Assembly: GCA_029556545.1 (NCBI GenBank)
Contig: JAKQEQ010000138.1
Span: 62,001-126,000, forward strand
Reading direction: 5' to 3'
DNA: 64,000 nt
Source: Candidatus Hydrogenedentota bacterium
GTDB lineage: Bacteria > Hydrogenedentota > Hydrogenedentia > Hydrogenedentales > JAGMZX01
Below the pieces are notes generated by a model. The model did not search any database and was not told the origin of the DNA. It saw only the letters and a list, made by a program, of their open reading frames with translations. The position numbers and the translations under genes are program-made. Below are positions 28,164-37,177 of the stretch, one piece after another. Numbering within the stretch: the stretch's first letter is position 1; every line of letters starts with the position of its first letter.

Positions 28164-29193
28164 GACCGCCTCCCTTCTGGCATTGAACACCCTACGGACA
28201 AGATTGCGAAGGACGTTGAGACTTGTTCTTCTGGCCCGCTGCTCTTACGGGCGGGCCGATGTCGTTTCCCCCTTCCCGCCCTCATCACGCGTTCTCCAGA
28301 GGCATACTCCGGCGGGAATCACAGCGATTCTCTCTGGTCATCTGCCTGCGGCTGTCGAGAAGTACACGGGTGACAACCCAAGAAAGGAGCCCCCGTTTTC
28401 TTCATTATGTGGGTTCGGCTGTGGGTTGTCAAGGGGGTAGTGCCAACAAAGCCCAGTAACTCCTTCTGTACCCGCAGTCAAAGGACTTCCCGCAAGAGAC
28501 TCGGGTAGTGCATTGTAAGTTATTGGGCTGCAATGGGTTAGTGAAATATTGGGAATATTCGATGCGCATTCCTTGGGGTGTCTTGGAGGTGGTTGGCGAA
28601 TTGAACGGCGCCTGGATGGAGGCAACGACAAGACTTAACCGTGCCCGCATCAAGGAGTCGCAGCCCATATATAGTAACAGGACGGTTCGGCGATTACGGG
28701 GAGGCGCCCGCGCGTCGTTGGTCCCCGAGAAGATGCCGTCCAGTTTTCGAAGGACGGGTTGGTGGCAGCAACGATGCTCGACATCTCGCACGCATGCCTG
28801 AGAACTTCGGAGAACAACTTGGCGGCAAGTCGTAAGACCGGGGCGACGGGTATCCCGTAGACGAACCCGGCCGCCGGCGTCGGGGACGTTTACGGGTTTA
28901 TGCGCGCTTACTGGCGTCACCGGCGTCCCGGACGCGCGTCAGATACCGTGAGACATTATTGCAGGCACTCGGCAATGGATCGAGGAGTCCGGAAACCGCG
29001 AGAACTCGGTGGAGCTTGGGCGGTTCCGCGATATTTAACGCGGGCGCGGACACGTTGCCCTGCATCGTCGCAGGACACTCAGGCGGACGTGCTATAATGC
29101 GGAAGTCCCGCACATGCGAGCGGCGCCGGTTGTGTCTGTGGGGTGGGGTTGAAGTGCATAAAACGACTTCTTCCTGACAGAAGGACCCATGGT
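28164..29193. other. 1-kb divergent intergenic region, no credible gene
   Basis: Lies between the divergent BNR-like and phospholipase-like genes. Base composition is lower in GC than in genes and no frame has a recognisable product; a 163-codon minus frame (28429-28920) lacks any domain-like pattern and a ribosome site. It is probably regulatory, and a promoter-like element is noted at 29090-29098. Confidence 0.5.
29090..29098 (+). promoter_or_regulatory. Extended -10 promoter element
   Basis: TGCTATAAT matches an extended -10 (TGnTATAAT), about 95 bases before the start at 29194. No good -35 at 17 bases. Confidence 0.45.
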
Positions 29194-31122
29194 ATGAGTA
29201 GTCGCAAGGCGTTGATTGCGGTGATGGTCACTCTATGTGGGAACGGATGGGCGTTTGGACCGGTGACGCACGCTTACCTGGCCACGCGGGCGGCTTCCAG
29301 CTTGAATGAAGAGATTGTCTGGGGCGCTATCGCGCCCGATTTTGCCGGGTTGGTAAGCGTGGATAATCCCTTGGAGGGATCCCGGCTGAGCAGCATGACC
29401 CACCACGAATATGCCCGCCTCGCCGACTCCTGTTTTGCCATTGGGTTCTCGACTCATAACAGCGACTGGGGGGCGGACTATTATGCCCACCTCTTTTATG
29501 ACACGGGCGCGGAGGACATTTACTCGACCATCATCATCCGCCAATTGAGTCAGGAATTCGGGATCAGCATGCAGCAAGGCGAAGATCTCTTTGAGGCCGC
29601 CATTGACTATCTCATCCGCAGGGATCAAGGTTCTGAAATCGGCATGCTGGTCAGGCGCGCGGCGACGGCGTCTGGAGCGGTCCAGGAACAGGCCGTGGTC
29701 GACGCCTTCGCCGCGGAATTGGCTGCGCGGGTGTCCGGTCTGACGGTTGAGGAAGCGGACGAGGACATTCGAAAGGCGTTCGAGGCCTATCGCAGCACGA
29801 TGGAGGTTTACGGGGAGCAGCTTAGCGGCGACTTGGACGCCGTTCGCTCCATGCTCATGCCGTTGCTCGCTGTGCACTTGGGGGTCGACTTGGCGACCGC
29901 AGAGACCTATTTCGACCGGGCCGTCGAACTCTGTGCGGACTACCAGACCGAAATGGACCGCATCATTGCTGCAATAGCGCCGCATCTGCCCGAGCATGAC
30001 TGTGTGGCTTCTGAAGGCGAAGGCGAGGGCGAAGGAGAGGTGGATTTCTGCGTGGCCTTTGCCCAGGTGTCGATGAACGCCCTGCTGGGTCAGGTAGGCG
30101 ACGAATACGGCGCGTTGCTCGCGTTGCTTGACCCCGCAATCGCCGATATCAACGGTCCCTTCCACGTGGACCTTGCGGACGATCAGAACTACGTTATCGA
30201 CGTGACGGGCAACGGCCTGCTTGACGCCGGCAGTGAGTTGGGGTTGCTATCCGCGATCCTGAGTGATGCCGAATTCGATAACGGCGTCCTCACGCATTCC
30301 CAGGCGCGCGCCGCGTGGGATCACAACTGGAATCAACTTCTCAACGGGAACATCGGCCCGGTGTTGGCGCCGGTGCTGCCACCGCTCGTGCCGGGACTCA
30401 TGGAACTCCTTGTGGGGTATGTCACCCTCGGCGACGGGGGCGTCACAGCCACGGGTCCGTCTAGCGTAACGGGGAGCGGTTCGTTTGGATTTGTTGCGGG
30501 GCTGCTGTCGCTTCTGGAGGATGCGCTCCAAGGCTACTTCGGCAGTGGATTCGCGAACCCCGTGCTCGATAAGGCGGATTTCACGCTTCTTGAGGAACTG
30601 GCGGCCTCGGGCGACGCCGACGGCGACGGCTACACCAATGCGCAGGAGTACGCCTATTTCACGCCGGTCGTCTGCTTCCGGAAAAAGCAGAACGACCCGT
30701 CCATCGACTATGTGACGGCGGCGCTGCATCCGCGCATCTGCCCGGACTGCGAGGGATGCCCGGAGTGCAGGCCGTCCACGAGGCACCTGTTCCGCGTCGG
30801 CGAAGACGCCTGTCTGGCCGTGCCCGGCGATGTGTCCCCGGACGAGATATTCATTTGGTCAAGAGAGGGCGCGGGAAGGCTCATCGAGGGCCGCTATGTC
30901 GGCGCACGTTGCAAGACCCTCCTTATCCCGAATTTGCAGATCGAGGACACCGGAACCTATACCTGCCAATATCCGGGCGAAAAGGGGACTTATTCTGTGC
31001 AGATCACGGTTGCGGAAGCCGTACCTGCGGCGGATGTCGGGGGACTTATGCTGATCTCGCTGGCGCTGCCGTTCGCGGCGTGTGTTGTGTCGAGGCTTCG
31101 GAAGCGAGCCGCCAGGCTTTGA
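29194..31122 (+). CDS. Zinc-dependent phospholipase C-like secreted protein with Ig-like domain and C-terminal membrane anchor
   Basis: A 642-residue protein. After a short signal sequence the region GWAFGPVTHAYLA (His26), GAIAPDF (Asp49), MTHHEYARLA (His70-71), FSTHNSDWGADYYAHLFYD (His88, Asp92, His98) resembles the zinc-ligand order of phospholipase C/S1-P1-fold enzymes. A five-unit Glu-Gly linker follows at about residue 275, then a helical section, a calcium-like DADGDGYTNAQEY motif, and a Cys-rich Ig-like domain (GTYTCQYPGEKGTYSVQI). The end is a hydrophobic segment plus basic tail (GLMLISLALPFAACVVSRLR-KRAARL), like PEP-CTERM-type sorting signals but without a clear PEP motif. AAGGA precedes ATG 29194. 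Lipid-degrading activity is inferred only. Confidence 0.75.
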   Translation: MSSRKALIAVMVTLCGNGWAFGPVTHAYLATRAASSLNEEIVWGAIAPDFAGLVSVDNPLEGSRLSSMTHHEYARLADSCFAIGFSTHNSDWGADYYAHLFYDTGAEDIYSTIIIRQLSQEFGISMQQGEDLFEAAIDYLIRRDQGSEIGMLVRRAATASGAVQEQAVVDAFAAELAARVSGLTVEEADEDIRKAFEAYRSTMEVYGEQLSGDLDAVRSMLMPLLAVHLGVDLATAETYFDRAVELCADYQTEMDRIIAAIAPHLPEHDCVASEGEGEGEGEVDFCVAFAQVSMNALLGQVGDEYGALLALLDPAIADINGPFHVDLADDQNYVIDVTGNGLLDAGSELGLLSAILSDAEFDNGVLTHSQARAAWDHNWNQLLNGNIGPVLAPVLPPLVPGLMELLVGYVTLGDGGVTATGPSSVTGSGSFGFVAGLLSLLEDALQGYFGSGFANPVLDKADFTLLEELAASGDADGDGYTNAQEYAYFTPVVCFRKKQNDPSIDYVTAALHPRICPDCEGCPECRPSTRHLFRVGEDACLAVPGDVSPDEIFIWSREGAGRLIEGRYVGARCKTLLIPNLQIEDTGTYTCQYPGEKGTYSVQITVAEAVPAADVGGLMLISLALPFAACVVSRLRKRAARL

Positions 31123-31175
31123 GACGACGCGCGACGACGGGTACTGTGGTGCTTGGGAGGCGGGAGGACGCAGTC

Positions 31176-32456
31176 ATGAATGGTGTGAGCGCGTTTTGGT
31201 CTCGCGGGGCCGGTATGTGGTGCATCGTGGCCTTGACTGGTTTATGCCACGCGGGCGGTACGGTCGCGGCGCCGGCGCCCGACCGCGATAGCGTGCCTCA
31301 TCGTGCGCTGATCCCGCCGGAGGTCGTGTCGATCTTGCGGAACGGGCCGAGCCCGACGGCGGCGCCGGAAGTCGCGTTTGGAGTCTTGTTCAGTGAGGCG
31401 GTGACGGGCGTGGATATTGAGGACTTTGAATTGGAGGCGCATAATCTGGTCGGCGAGGCGATTTTGAGCGTGACCGGGAGCGGCGCGGGCTACACCGTTC
31501 TCGTCGCTTCGGGCGAAGGCGCCGGCGTCATCGAGGTGCACCTGCGGGACAACGACACGATTCGCGATGTCGATAACAACGCGTTGGGCGGCCCGGGCTT
31601 GGGCAATGGCGACCATGAGTGCGATGAGATGTACATTGTGGACCGGCGCGGGCCGGAGATTGCACTTGCGGGGGATAATCCCCTGGTTATCGAGTGCGGG
31701 GACGTATTCATCCGTCCGAACGCTACTGCGTTCGATACCACCTACGGGGACGTTTCCGGCGATATAGCAGTAACCGGCGACGCGGATGCGGACGCCGTGG
31801 GCGACTACGAAGTCACCTACACGGTGAGCGACCCGCTGGGCAATACGACCGAACTGGTCTTGGCGGTTCACGTGCGCGACACGAGCCTTCCCGAAATCGC
31901 GTTGTCAGGGGCGAATCCCCTGGCTTGGCCCTGCAGTGTTCCGTATGTGGACCCGGGAGCGGCAGTCACGGACGTTTGTGACGCCGCGCCCGTCCTGGTT
32001 ATTGACGACACGGATGTCGACCCGTCGCACGCAGGGAGCTTCACGGTTGTTCTTACGGCGACGGATGCTTCGGGGAATGTGAACCAGGCGGTCCGGGTGG
32101 TGAACGTGGCGGCCCCATGCGGCGAGGGCGAAGGCGAGCCGCCCGAAGAGCACACGGCGGACCAAGACGGCGATGGATTGATAGAACTGAGCGAGTTGCT
32201 GCGAGTGATCCAGTTCTACAACTCGGGCGGGTTCCACTGCGCGGATGATCCGGGCAGTACGGAAGACGGTTACGTGCCCGGCCCCGGCGCGAACGAGACA
32301 TGCTCTCCGCATAACAGCGACTACGCGCCGCCGGGTCCGGATTGGCAGATCGCATTGACCGAGTTGCTGCGAATCATCCAATTCTACAACTCGGGCGGTT
32401 ACCACTACTGCCCCGGCGAAGGCACGGAGGACGGCTTCTGCCCCGGCGCCGCGTGA
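31176..32456 (+). CDS. Secreted Ig-like/DUF5011 protein with dockerin-like tail
   Basis: A 426-residue protein with a signal peptide (MWCIVALTGLCHAGGTVAA). An Ig-like domain (FSEAVTGVDIEDFELEA, DNDTIRDVDNNALGG) is followed by two DUF5011-type modules (VFIRPNATAFDTTYGD and VPYVDPGAAVTDVCDA), then a minimal three-unit Glu-Gly linker and the dockerin-like module with a canonical EF-hand loop DQDGDGLIELSE. The Ig-like and DUF5011 part parallels the C-terminal third of the 24264-28163 protein. GGGAGG and GGAGG sites precede ATG 31176. The final 300 bases are nearly identical to those of the 21855-23945 gene. Exported, function unknown. Confidence 0.8.
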   Translation: MNGVSAFWSRGAGMWCIVALTGLCHAGGTVAAPAPDRDSVPHRALIPPEVVSILRNGPSPTAAPEVAFGVLFSEAVTGVDIEDFELEAHNLVGEAILSVTGSGAGYTVLVASGEGAGVIEVHLRDNDTIRDVDNNALGGPGLGNGDHECDEMYIVDRRGPEIALAGDNPLVIECGDVFIRPNATAFDTTYGDVSGDIAVTGDADADAVGDYEVTYTVSDPLGNTTELVLAVHVRDTSLPEIALSGANPLAWPCSVPYVDPGAAVTDVCDAAPVLVIDDTDVDPSHAGSFTVVLTATDASGNVNQAVRVVNVAAPCGEGEGEPPEEHTADQDGDGLIELSELLRVIQFYNSGGFHCADDPGSTEDGYVPGPGANETCSPHNSDYAPPGPDWQIALTELLRIIQFYNSGGYHYCPGEGTEDGFCPGAA

Positions 32457-32557
32457 AGCATCCGTGGATGAGAGTCCCGATGCCCCTATGGCGGATCCGG
32501 GGATCGTGTCATGATGTTCCAGGTCGCATTGCCGTCGTGCATGGCCGTTGCGGACGT

Positions 32558-32587
32558 TTGACGGGGGGCAGGCGGGTCTGCTATATT
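32558..32587 (+). promoter_or_regulatory. Promoter of rplJ-rplL
   Basis: TTGACG at 32558-32563, 18-base spacer, TATATT at 32582-32587 preceded by TGC (extended -10). It stands just ahead of the L10 leader. Confidence 0.75.
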
Positions 32588-32597
32588 TCGGGCAACG

Positions 32598-32674
32598 CGA
32601 ACCGCGCGTCGAAGACAGCCGGCGGCCACAGGGCCTTAAATCTGCCTGCCGAGACGTAGCGCGTGCCGTGGAAA
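32598..32674 (+). ncRNA. Ribosomal protein L10 leader
   Basis: The 5' leader of rplJ contains GAAGACAGCCGGCGG, then GGCCTTAAATC and GCCTGCCGAGACG, matching the conserved strands of the L10 leader (AGACAG...GGCUUAAU...CCUGCCGAG). The L10-L12 complex binds this RNA to repress its own operon. Boundaries are approximate; identification is by eye. Confidence 0.75.
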
Positions 32675-32690
32675 TCGAGTTGATCTTTCC

Positions 32691-32729
32691 ATGTCCCGCG
32701 CCGTCATTCGATGGCGCGGGACATTTTTC
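32691..32729 (+). terminator. Attenuator-like hairpin before rplJ
   Basis: Perfect 12-bp stem ATGTCCCGCGCC / GGCGCGGGACAT with a 10-base loop, followed by TTTTC, only 15 bases before the rplJ ribosome site and within the leader transcript. It would act as an attenuator controlled by the L10 leader. Confidence 0.8.
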
Positions 32730-32755
32730 ACGCCAAGGGAAAGGAGGTGACTCGA

Positions 32756-33286
32756 TTGGCAAGACCGGAAAAGGAAGCCGCCGTCGCGGAACTGAAGCAG
32801 CGCATCCAGGACAACGAGGTCGCGATTCTCACGAAGTACGTTGGGATCAACGTGGCCCAGGTGACGGAACTGCGCAGGCTGATGCGGGAAGCGGGCGTCG
32901 ATTTCAAGGTGTACAAGAACACCCTGGCGACGATCGCGCTGCGTGAACTCGGGCTCGAGGGCGCGGTCCCGTTCATGGAGGGACCGACCGCGTGGGCCTT
33001 CTCGAAGGATCCCGTGGCCCCCGCGAAAATCCTGAAGGATTTCCGCAAGCAGGCGGACGTCGTCGGCATGACCGGCGGCATTGTGAGCGGGCGCGTCGTG
33101 GGACGCGACAGGCTCCAGGCGTTGGCCGATCTGCCGTCGGTGGACCAGTTGCGGGCGCAGGTGGTGGGCGTCATCGCCATGCCGTTGCGCAATCTGGTGG
33201 GCGCGCTGAGCGCGCTCCCGCGGAATCTGGCGAACGTGGTGGACCAGATTCGGAAACAGAAGGAAGAAGAGGCGCAGGCCGCATAG
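32756..33286 (+). CDS. rplJ: 50S ribosomal protein L10
   Basis: A 176-residue base protein of the ribosomal stalk that anchors L7/L12 dimers to 23S rRNA. Family patterns are RPEKEAAVAELKQRIQDNE, TKYVGINVAQVTELRRLMRE, FKVYKNTLATIAL and the C-terminal helix (ALPRNLANVVDQIRKQKEEE) that binds L7/L12. A frame begins at ATG 32711, inside the attenuator loop, but the perfect AAGGAGGTGA at 32741-32750 sits five bases before TTG 32756, so TTG is chosen as the start. First gene of the rplJ-rplL operon. Confidence 0.93.
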   Translation: MARPEKEAAVAELKQRIQDNEVAILTKYVGINVAQVTELRRLMREAGVDFKVYKNTLATIALRELGLEGAVPFMEGPTAWAFSKDPVAPAKILKDFRKQADVVGMTGGIVSGRVVGRDRLQALADLPSVDQLRAQVVGVIAMPLRNLVGALSALPRNLANVVDQIRKQKEEEAQAA

Positions 33287-33367
33287 CGGGGCCGCGCCGA
33301 GTCAGGCAAGAACATAGGAAACGCGCGGCCAGCGCGCCGCGTGCGCAATACAGGAGATTACACATCC

Positions 33368-33784
33368 ATGTCGGAAGAAACCTTGACGCTGTCGTCGGAA
33401 GTACAGCAGATTATCGATGAAGTGAAGCAGCTTTCCGTGCTGCAGTTGAGTGAACTGGTGAAGGGCCTCGAGGAGACCTTCGGCGTGACGGCGGCGGCCC
33501 CGATGATGATGGGCGCCATGCCGATGGCGTCCGCAGGCGGCGAAGCGGCGGTGGAAGAGGCGCCGACCTCGTTCGACGTCATCCTGAAGGACCACGGATC
33601 GCAGAAGATTCAGGTCATCAAGGAAGTCCGCGCGTTGACCGGTCTCGGCCTGAAGGAAGCGAAGGACCTGGTCGACGGCTGCCCGAAGCCGGTCAAGCAG
33701 GCCGTCGCGGACGACGAAGCCAAGAAGATCAAGGAGACGCTCGAGGCGGTCGGCGCGGTCATCGAGATCAAGCCCGCCGGGTGA
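33368..33784 (+). CDS. rplL: 50S ribosomal protein L7/L12
   Basis: A 138-residue acidic stalk protein that recruits translation factors. The N-terminal dimerization domain ([20 protein letters not shown]) is joined by an Ala/Met-rich hinge to the C-terminal domain ([51 protein letters not shown]). ATG 33368 follows GGAG; an upstream in-frame start lies in the spacer and is not favoured. The gene follows rplJ by 81 bases, the usual operon. Confidence 0.96.
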   Translation: MSEETLTLSSEVQQIIDEVKQLSVLQLSELVKGLEETFGVTAAAPMMMGAMPMASAGGEAAVEEAPTSFDVILKDHGSQKIQVIKEVRALTGLGLKEAKDLVDGCPKPVKQAVADDEAKKIKETLEAVGAVIEIKPAG

Positions 33785-33807
33785 TCCCACGGCTATTGCG
33801 TCTTGTT

Positions 33808-33843
33808 CCGTCGCGGTCGACCGGTCTCGGTCGGCCGCGACGG
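33808..33843 (+). terminator. Hairpin after rplL
   Basis: A 15-bp stem (CCGTCGCGGTCGACC / GGTCGGCCGCGACGG, one G-U) with a 6-base loop starts 24 bases after the rplL stop. The following T-run is weak (GTGTTTG), so Rho-independent function is likely but not certain. Confidence 0.6.
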
Positions 33844-33955
33844 GTGTTTGCGCGGGGCAATGTAAGACAAGATGCTCTCCGTCTGAAAATCCGCGCCAGA
33901 TCGGCTATACTACGTCTGGAAATACCATGTGTATTTCGTGGAAACACCACGAACA

Positions 33956-34473
33956 ATGGACCCTGAGACACTGAATAGGCCAAGAGTCTACATCGAGTCT
34001 TCGGTCGTCAGTTACTACACGGCGCGCCGTTCGCGCGACTTGATTGTCGCGGCACACCAGGAGATTACCTACGCTTGGTGGGACCATCACCTGCATGAAT
34101 ACGATGCGTGCATTTCACAAGCGTCCTGAATGAGATTGGCCGCGGCGATCCCGATGCGGCGGCCGCACGACTCGACGCGGTAAGTGAATTCCCGCTGCTA
34201 CCCATATTGCCGGAAAGCGAGTCTTTGGCGATGCAGTATGCTGAGCGACTGGCGCTGCCGGAGAAGGGCGTGTATGATGCGTTGCATATCGCCATCGCTT
34301 CGGTGCATGGTGTTGACTACCTCGTGACGTGGAATTGCGCGCACATAGCGAATGCGCGTATGCGCAGGCATTTGGCGGCAATTAACTCGGCCATGGGTTT
34401 TCCGTTGCCCGTCATTTGCACCCCGGAGGAACTACTTGATGACGACACATTCGCAGACCCCTATCGTCGTTGA
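33956..34473 (+). pseudogene. PIN-domain (VapC-like) toxin, frameshifted
   Basis: The frame from ATG 33956 reads PRVYIESSVVSYYTARRSRD and ITYAWWDHHLHEYDACISQA before TGA near 34127. The second half of the same family (VLNEIGRGDPDAAAARLDAV, YDALHIAIASVHGVDYLVTW, NCAHIANARMRRHL, PVICTPEELL) continues in another frame to 34473. Inserting one base at about 34123-34125 (GCGTCC to GCGGTCC) joins them as ISQAVLNEIG, matching intact PIN proteins of this type, so a single-base deletion has inactivated the presumed RNase toxin. An upstream GTG at 33929 is an alternative start. Confidence 0.8.
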
Positions 34474-34636
34474 TCCGATTGTCGCGGAGGTCCGCAAGGC
34501 GCGGGACGAAATGGCACGCGAGGCAAACTATGATCTGCACACCCTTTGCGAGCGCTTGCGCGCCGAGGAACGAGAACATCCCGAACGACTTGTCGCCACG
34601 CCTGCCCAGCGGCGGGCACAAGAGGGCGAACGCTAG
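34439..34636 (+). CDS. Antitoxin-like small protein next to PIN gene
   Basis: A 65-residue protein, MTTHSQTPIVVDPIVAEVRK then ARDEMAREANYDLHTLCERL, ending in a basic tail. Short proteins of the DPIVxEVRxxR...NYDLHxLxxxLR kind regularly accompany PIN toxins of the type just upstream. It overlaps the end of the PIN gene by 35 bases, so the two were coupled. Unlike the toxin, this gene is intact. Confidence 0.65.
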   Translation: MTTHSQTPIVVDPIVAEVRKARDEMAREANYDLHTLCERLRAEEREHPERLVATPAQRRAQEGER

Positions 34637-34652
34637 ACGAGTGCGCTAGTAA

Positions 34653-35489
34653 ATGAAAACCTACGCCTTTGAGGGAACGGACAAGTATTACCTCGACCCG
34701 GAGTTGCGGGCCATCGTGAACATGGCGCTGGCGATGGAGAAGCCGCTCATCTTGACGGGCGAGGCGGGCACGGGTAAGACGCAGTTGGCCTTCGAGGTCG
34801 CGCGGGCGCTCGGGATGCGCCTCGAAGTGCTGCGGTGCAAGTCGACGATCAAGGGCGAGGAGGCGTGTTACACGCAGGACACGGTGCTGCGGTTGAATGA
34901 CGCGCGCTTCGGTTCGGGAAAGACCGGGCGCAATGTCGAGAACTTCTACGATTACGTCATCTGGGGGCCGATCGGGCGCGCCTTTCGCGCGGACGAGAAG
35001 GTGGTGCTCCTGCTGGATGAGATCGACAAGACCGAGTCGGACGTGCAGGACAACCTGCTCGATATCCTCGACGAGTGCCAGTTCACCATCCGCGAAGTGA
35101 ATGAAACCATCAAGGCGGCGATTCGCCCGGCCATTTTCATCACGTCGAACGCGAAGCGGGAGTTGTCCGATCCGTTTCTGCGGCGGTGCTACTGCCATCA
35201 CATCGCGTTTCCGTCGCCGGACGACATGCGCCGGATTGTTAATCTGCATTATCCCGACACGAATCCGAAATTGCTGAAAGCGGCCACCGACATCTTCTAC
35301 GAACTGCGGGGCCGCGGCTTCGAGAAGCCGCCGGCGACCAGCGAACTGCTGAACTGGATCGGCGCGCTCGAAATCGCGGACCGCATCCCGGAACCCGAGG
35401 ACCCGCCGCTCATCGGCGTGCTGCTCAAGCGCGCGGGCGATATCCAGCGTTTCCGCAAGGGGGACGCGGGCCGCAGGCCGTATTATTGA
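34653..35489 (+). CDS. MoxR-type AAA+ ATPase
   Basis: A 278-residue AAA+ protein with Walker A GEAGTGKT (about residues 36-43), Walker B VVLLLDEIDK, a sensor-like PAIFITSNAKRELSDPFLRR arginine-finger region and a C-terminal lid. MoxR ATPases work as chaperones with a VWA-domain partner to mature metal enzymes or complexes; the next gene is such a partner. The client is unknown. It starts 16 bases after the antitoxin-like gene and may be co-transcribed. Confidence 0.88.
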   Translation: MKTYAFEGTDKYYLDPELRAIVNMALAMEKPLILTGEAGTGKTQLAFEVARALGMRLEVLRCKSTIKGEEACYTQDTVLRLNDARFGSGKTGRNVENFYDYVIWGPIGRAFRADEKVVLLLDEIDKTESDVQDNLLDILDECQFTIREVNETIKAAIRPAIFITSNAKRELSDPFLRRCYCHHIAFPSPDDMRRIVNLHYPDTNPKLLKAATDIFYELRGRGFEKPPATSELLNWIGALEIADRIPEPEDPPLIGVLLKRAGDIQRFRKGDAGRRPYY

Positions 35490-35520
35490 GGTTCATGTAG
35501 CACAACACTCCTGCTTGTGT

Positions 35521-35563
35521 TCGATTACGATTACGAGCACGAGCACGAGTACGAGTACGAGGT
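35521..35563. repeat. TACGAG/CACGAG hexamer microsatellite
   Basis: GATTACGATTACGAGCACGA then GCACGAGTACGAGTACGAGG: 6-base units in the gap before the VWA gene. A related tract (CACGATTACGATTACGATTG) occurs at about 36866-36905 right after that gene. Confidence 0.75.
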
Positions 35564-35568
35564 ATTGC

Positions 35569-36795
35569 ATGGGCAAGGGAGAAGACGCTCGGACGGCGAG
35601 CGCGCTGTTTGTTGATTTTGTGGCGCTGTTGCGGGAGTACGGGGTGCCGGCGAGCGTGAAGGACCTGCTCGAATTGAACCAGGGGCTCGAAAAGGGCCTG
35701 GTCGAGAGCCTCGACGACCTGTACGTGTTTGCGCGGCTTTGTTTCGTGCGGCGGGCCGAGCACATGGACGCCTATGAGCGGGCGTTTGCGCTGTATTTCT
35801 TCGGTATCGATCTCCCGCCGGTGGCCGAGGGCGACCCGGAATTGTTCCAGACGAAACAGTTCCGCGAATGGCTCGAACAGCAGGTGCGCGCGGGGAAACT
35901 GCCGCCGCGCGCGGTCTGGGAACTCGACCCCGAGGAACTGATGCGCCGCTTCTGGGACACGGTCCGCGAGCAGATGGAGGGACACCACGGCGGCAGCCGC
36001 TGGATCGGCACGGGCGGTAATTCGCCTTTCGGGCATTCGGGCAACGCGGCGCGGGGCGTGCGGGTGTACGGCGAGTCCGGGGGGCGGTCCGCGCTCAAAG
36101 TCATCGGCGACCGCCGCTATATCCAGTACTCGGACGCGGTCACGCTGCGGGAGGAAAACCTGCGCCAGGCTCTCGAAACGATGAAGCACATGAAGGCCGA
36201 AGGCCCGCGCGATCGGCTGAATCTCGACGAGACCATCCGCCGTACCGCGCGCAACGGGGGCGAGATCGACCTCGTCTTCGAGCGGGACCTCCGCGACAAG
36301 ATCAGCGTGGTGCTCCTTATCGATAACGGGGGCTACTCGATGCGCCCGTTTATCCGGCTCACGCAGATGTTGTTCACGAAGTTGCACGAGCGCTTCGAGG
36401 ACCTCACTACCTATTACTTTCACAATACAATCTACGAGAAGGTCTGGGTCGATTTTCGGCGCGTCCGGGCGTTCCCGATCGAGACGCTGCTCACGCGCCG
36501 GCAGGACACGCGCATCGTCATTTTCGGCGACGCCACGATGGCCCCCGAGGAACTCGAACTGCCCGGCGGCGCGCTCGCGTATTGGGGCGGCGCGGCGCAA
36601 CTCCCGAGCACGTACTGGCTCAATCGCCTCGCCGAACGTTTCCGCCATGCCTGCTGGCTCAATCCCATCCCGAAGGACCAGTGGGACAGCACCTACGGCG
36701 CGTACACGCTCAACCGTATCCGCCGTCTCTTCCACATGGAGGACATGACGTTGGGGGGTATCAAGGGCATGGTGGAGTTCCTCAGCGAGAAGTGA
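35569..36795 (+). CDS. VWA-domain CoxE-like protein
   Basis: A 408-residue protein with the N-terminal CoxE-like helical part (FVDFVALLREYGVPASVKDL, YVFARLCFVRRAEHMDAYER) and a VWA-like domain in the second half. The metal-binding DxSxS position reads LLIDNGGYSM, a degenerate MIDAS. HGGSRWIGTGGNSPFGHSGN in the middle is a family hallmark. It pairs with the MoxR ATPase upstream. GAGG precedes ATG 35569; a longer TTG frame would translate the microsatellite and is disfavoured. Confidence 0.88.
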   Translation: MGKGEDARTASALFVDFVALLREYGVPASVKDLLELNQGLEKGLVESLDDLYVFARLCFVRRAEHMDAYERAFALYFFGIDLPPVAEGDPELFQTKQFREWLEQQVRAGKLPPRAVWELDPEELMRRFWDTVREQMEGHHGGSRWIGTGGNSPFGHSGNAARGVRVYGESGGRSALKVIGDRRYIQYSDAVTLREENLRQALETMKHMKAEGPRDRLNLDETIRRTARNGGEIDLVFERDLRDKISVVLLIDNGGYSMRPFIRLTQMLFTKLHERFEDLTTYYFHNTIYEKVWVDFRRVRAFPIETLLTRRQDTRIVIFGDATMAPEELELPGGALAYWGGAAQLPSTYWLNRLAERFRHACWLNPIPKDQWDSTYGAYTLNRIRRLFHMEDMTLGGIKGMVEFLSEK

Positions 36796-37177
36796 GAGGA
36801 ACGCCACACCTCCTATGGCGGAGTAACCCTCACCCTGACCCTCTCCCTCGGGGAGAGGGGATCGAGCACGATTACGATTACGATTGCGATTGCGAGCAAG
36901 AGGACGAACGGAAAGTGGGCTTATCGTCCCACATTTGGTTGACCCCATCCAAGACCCTGACCGTCTGCCTCGGGGAGAGGGAATGTGGGGCGGGACGCCC
37001 CACGTCCTGCGGCGGTTTGTCTCGTAGAGGCGGCGCACGTATGATCGGGCGGGTCGGGCGTTTCCCGGGTACCGGGCGCAGGGGCGGGGCCCGGGCCGCC
37101 GCAGGCGCGCAAGGAGGAATCGACGCTGTGAGTCAATTCGGCAATAGCCGCCGGATGAGTACCGCGAGGCGGCGCGG
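36796..37177. repeat. Repeat-rich intergenic region
   Basis: This 382-base gap is a patchwork of dispersed repeats: a CCCTCACCCTGACCCTCTCC block with the palindrome CCCTC-GGGGAGAGGG near 36826-36860, the hexamer microsatellite at 36866-36905, a decayed second copy near 36950-36980, and the perfect stem GTGGGGCG-gga-CGCCCCAC at 36985-37003. No gene. Confidence 0.75.

Noticed and set aside
28429-28920. 163-codon minus-strand frame in the 1-kb intergenic region
   Set aside because: Composition is not protein-like, there is no ribosome site, and it overlaps probable promoter DNA.
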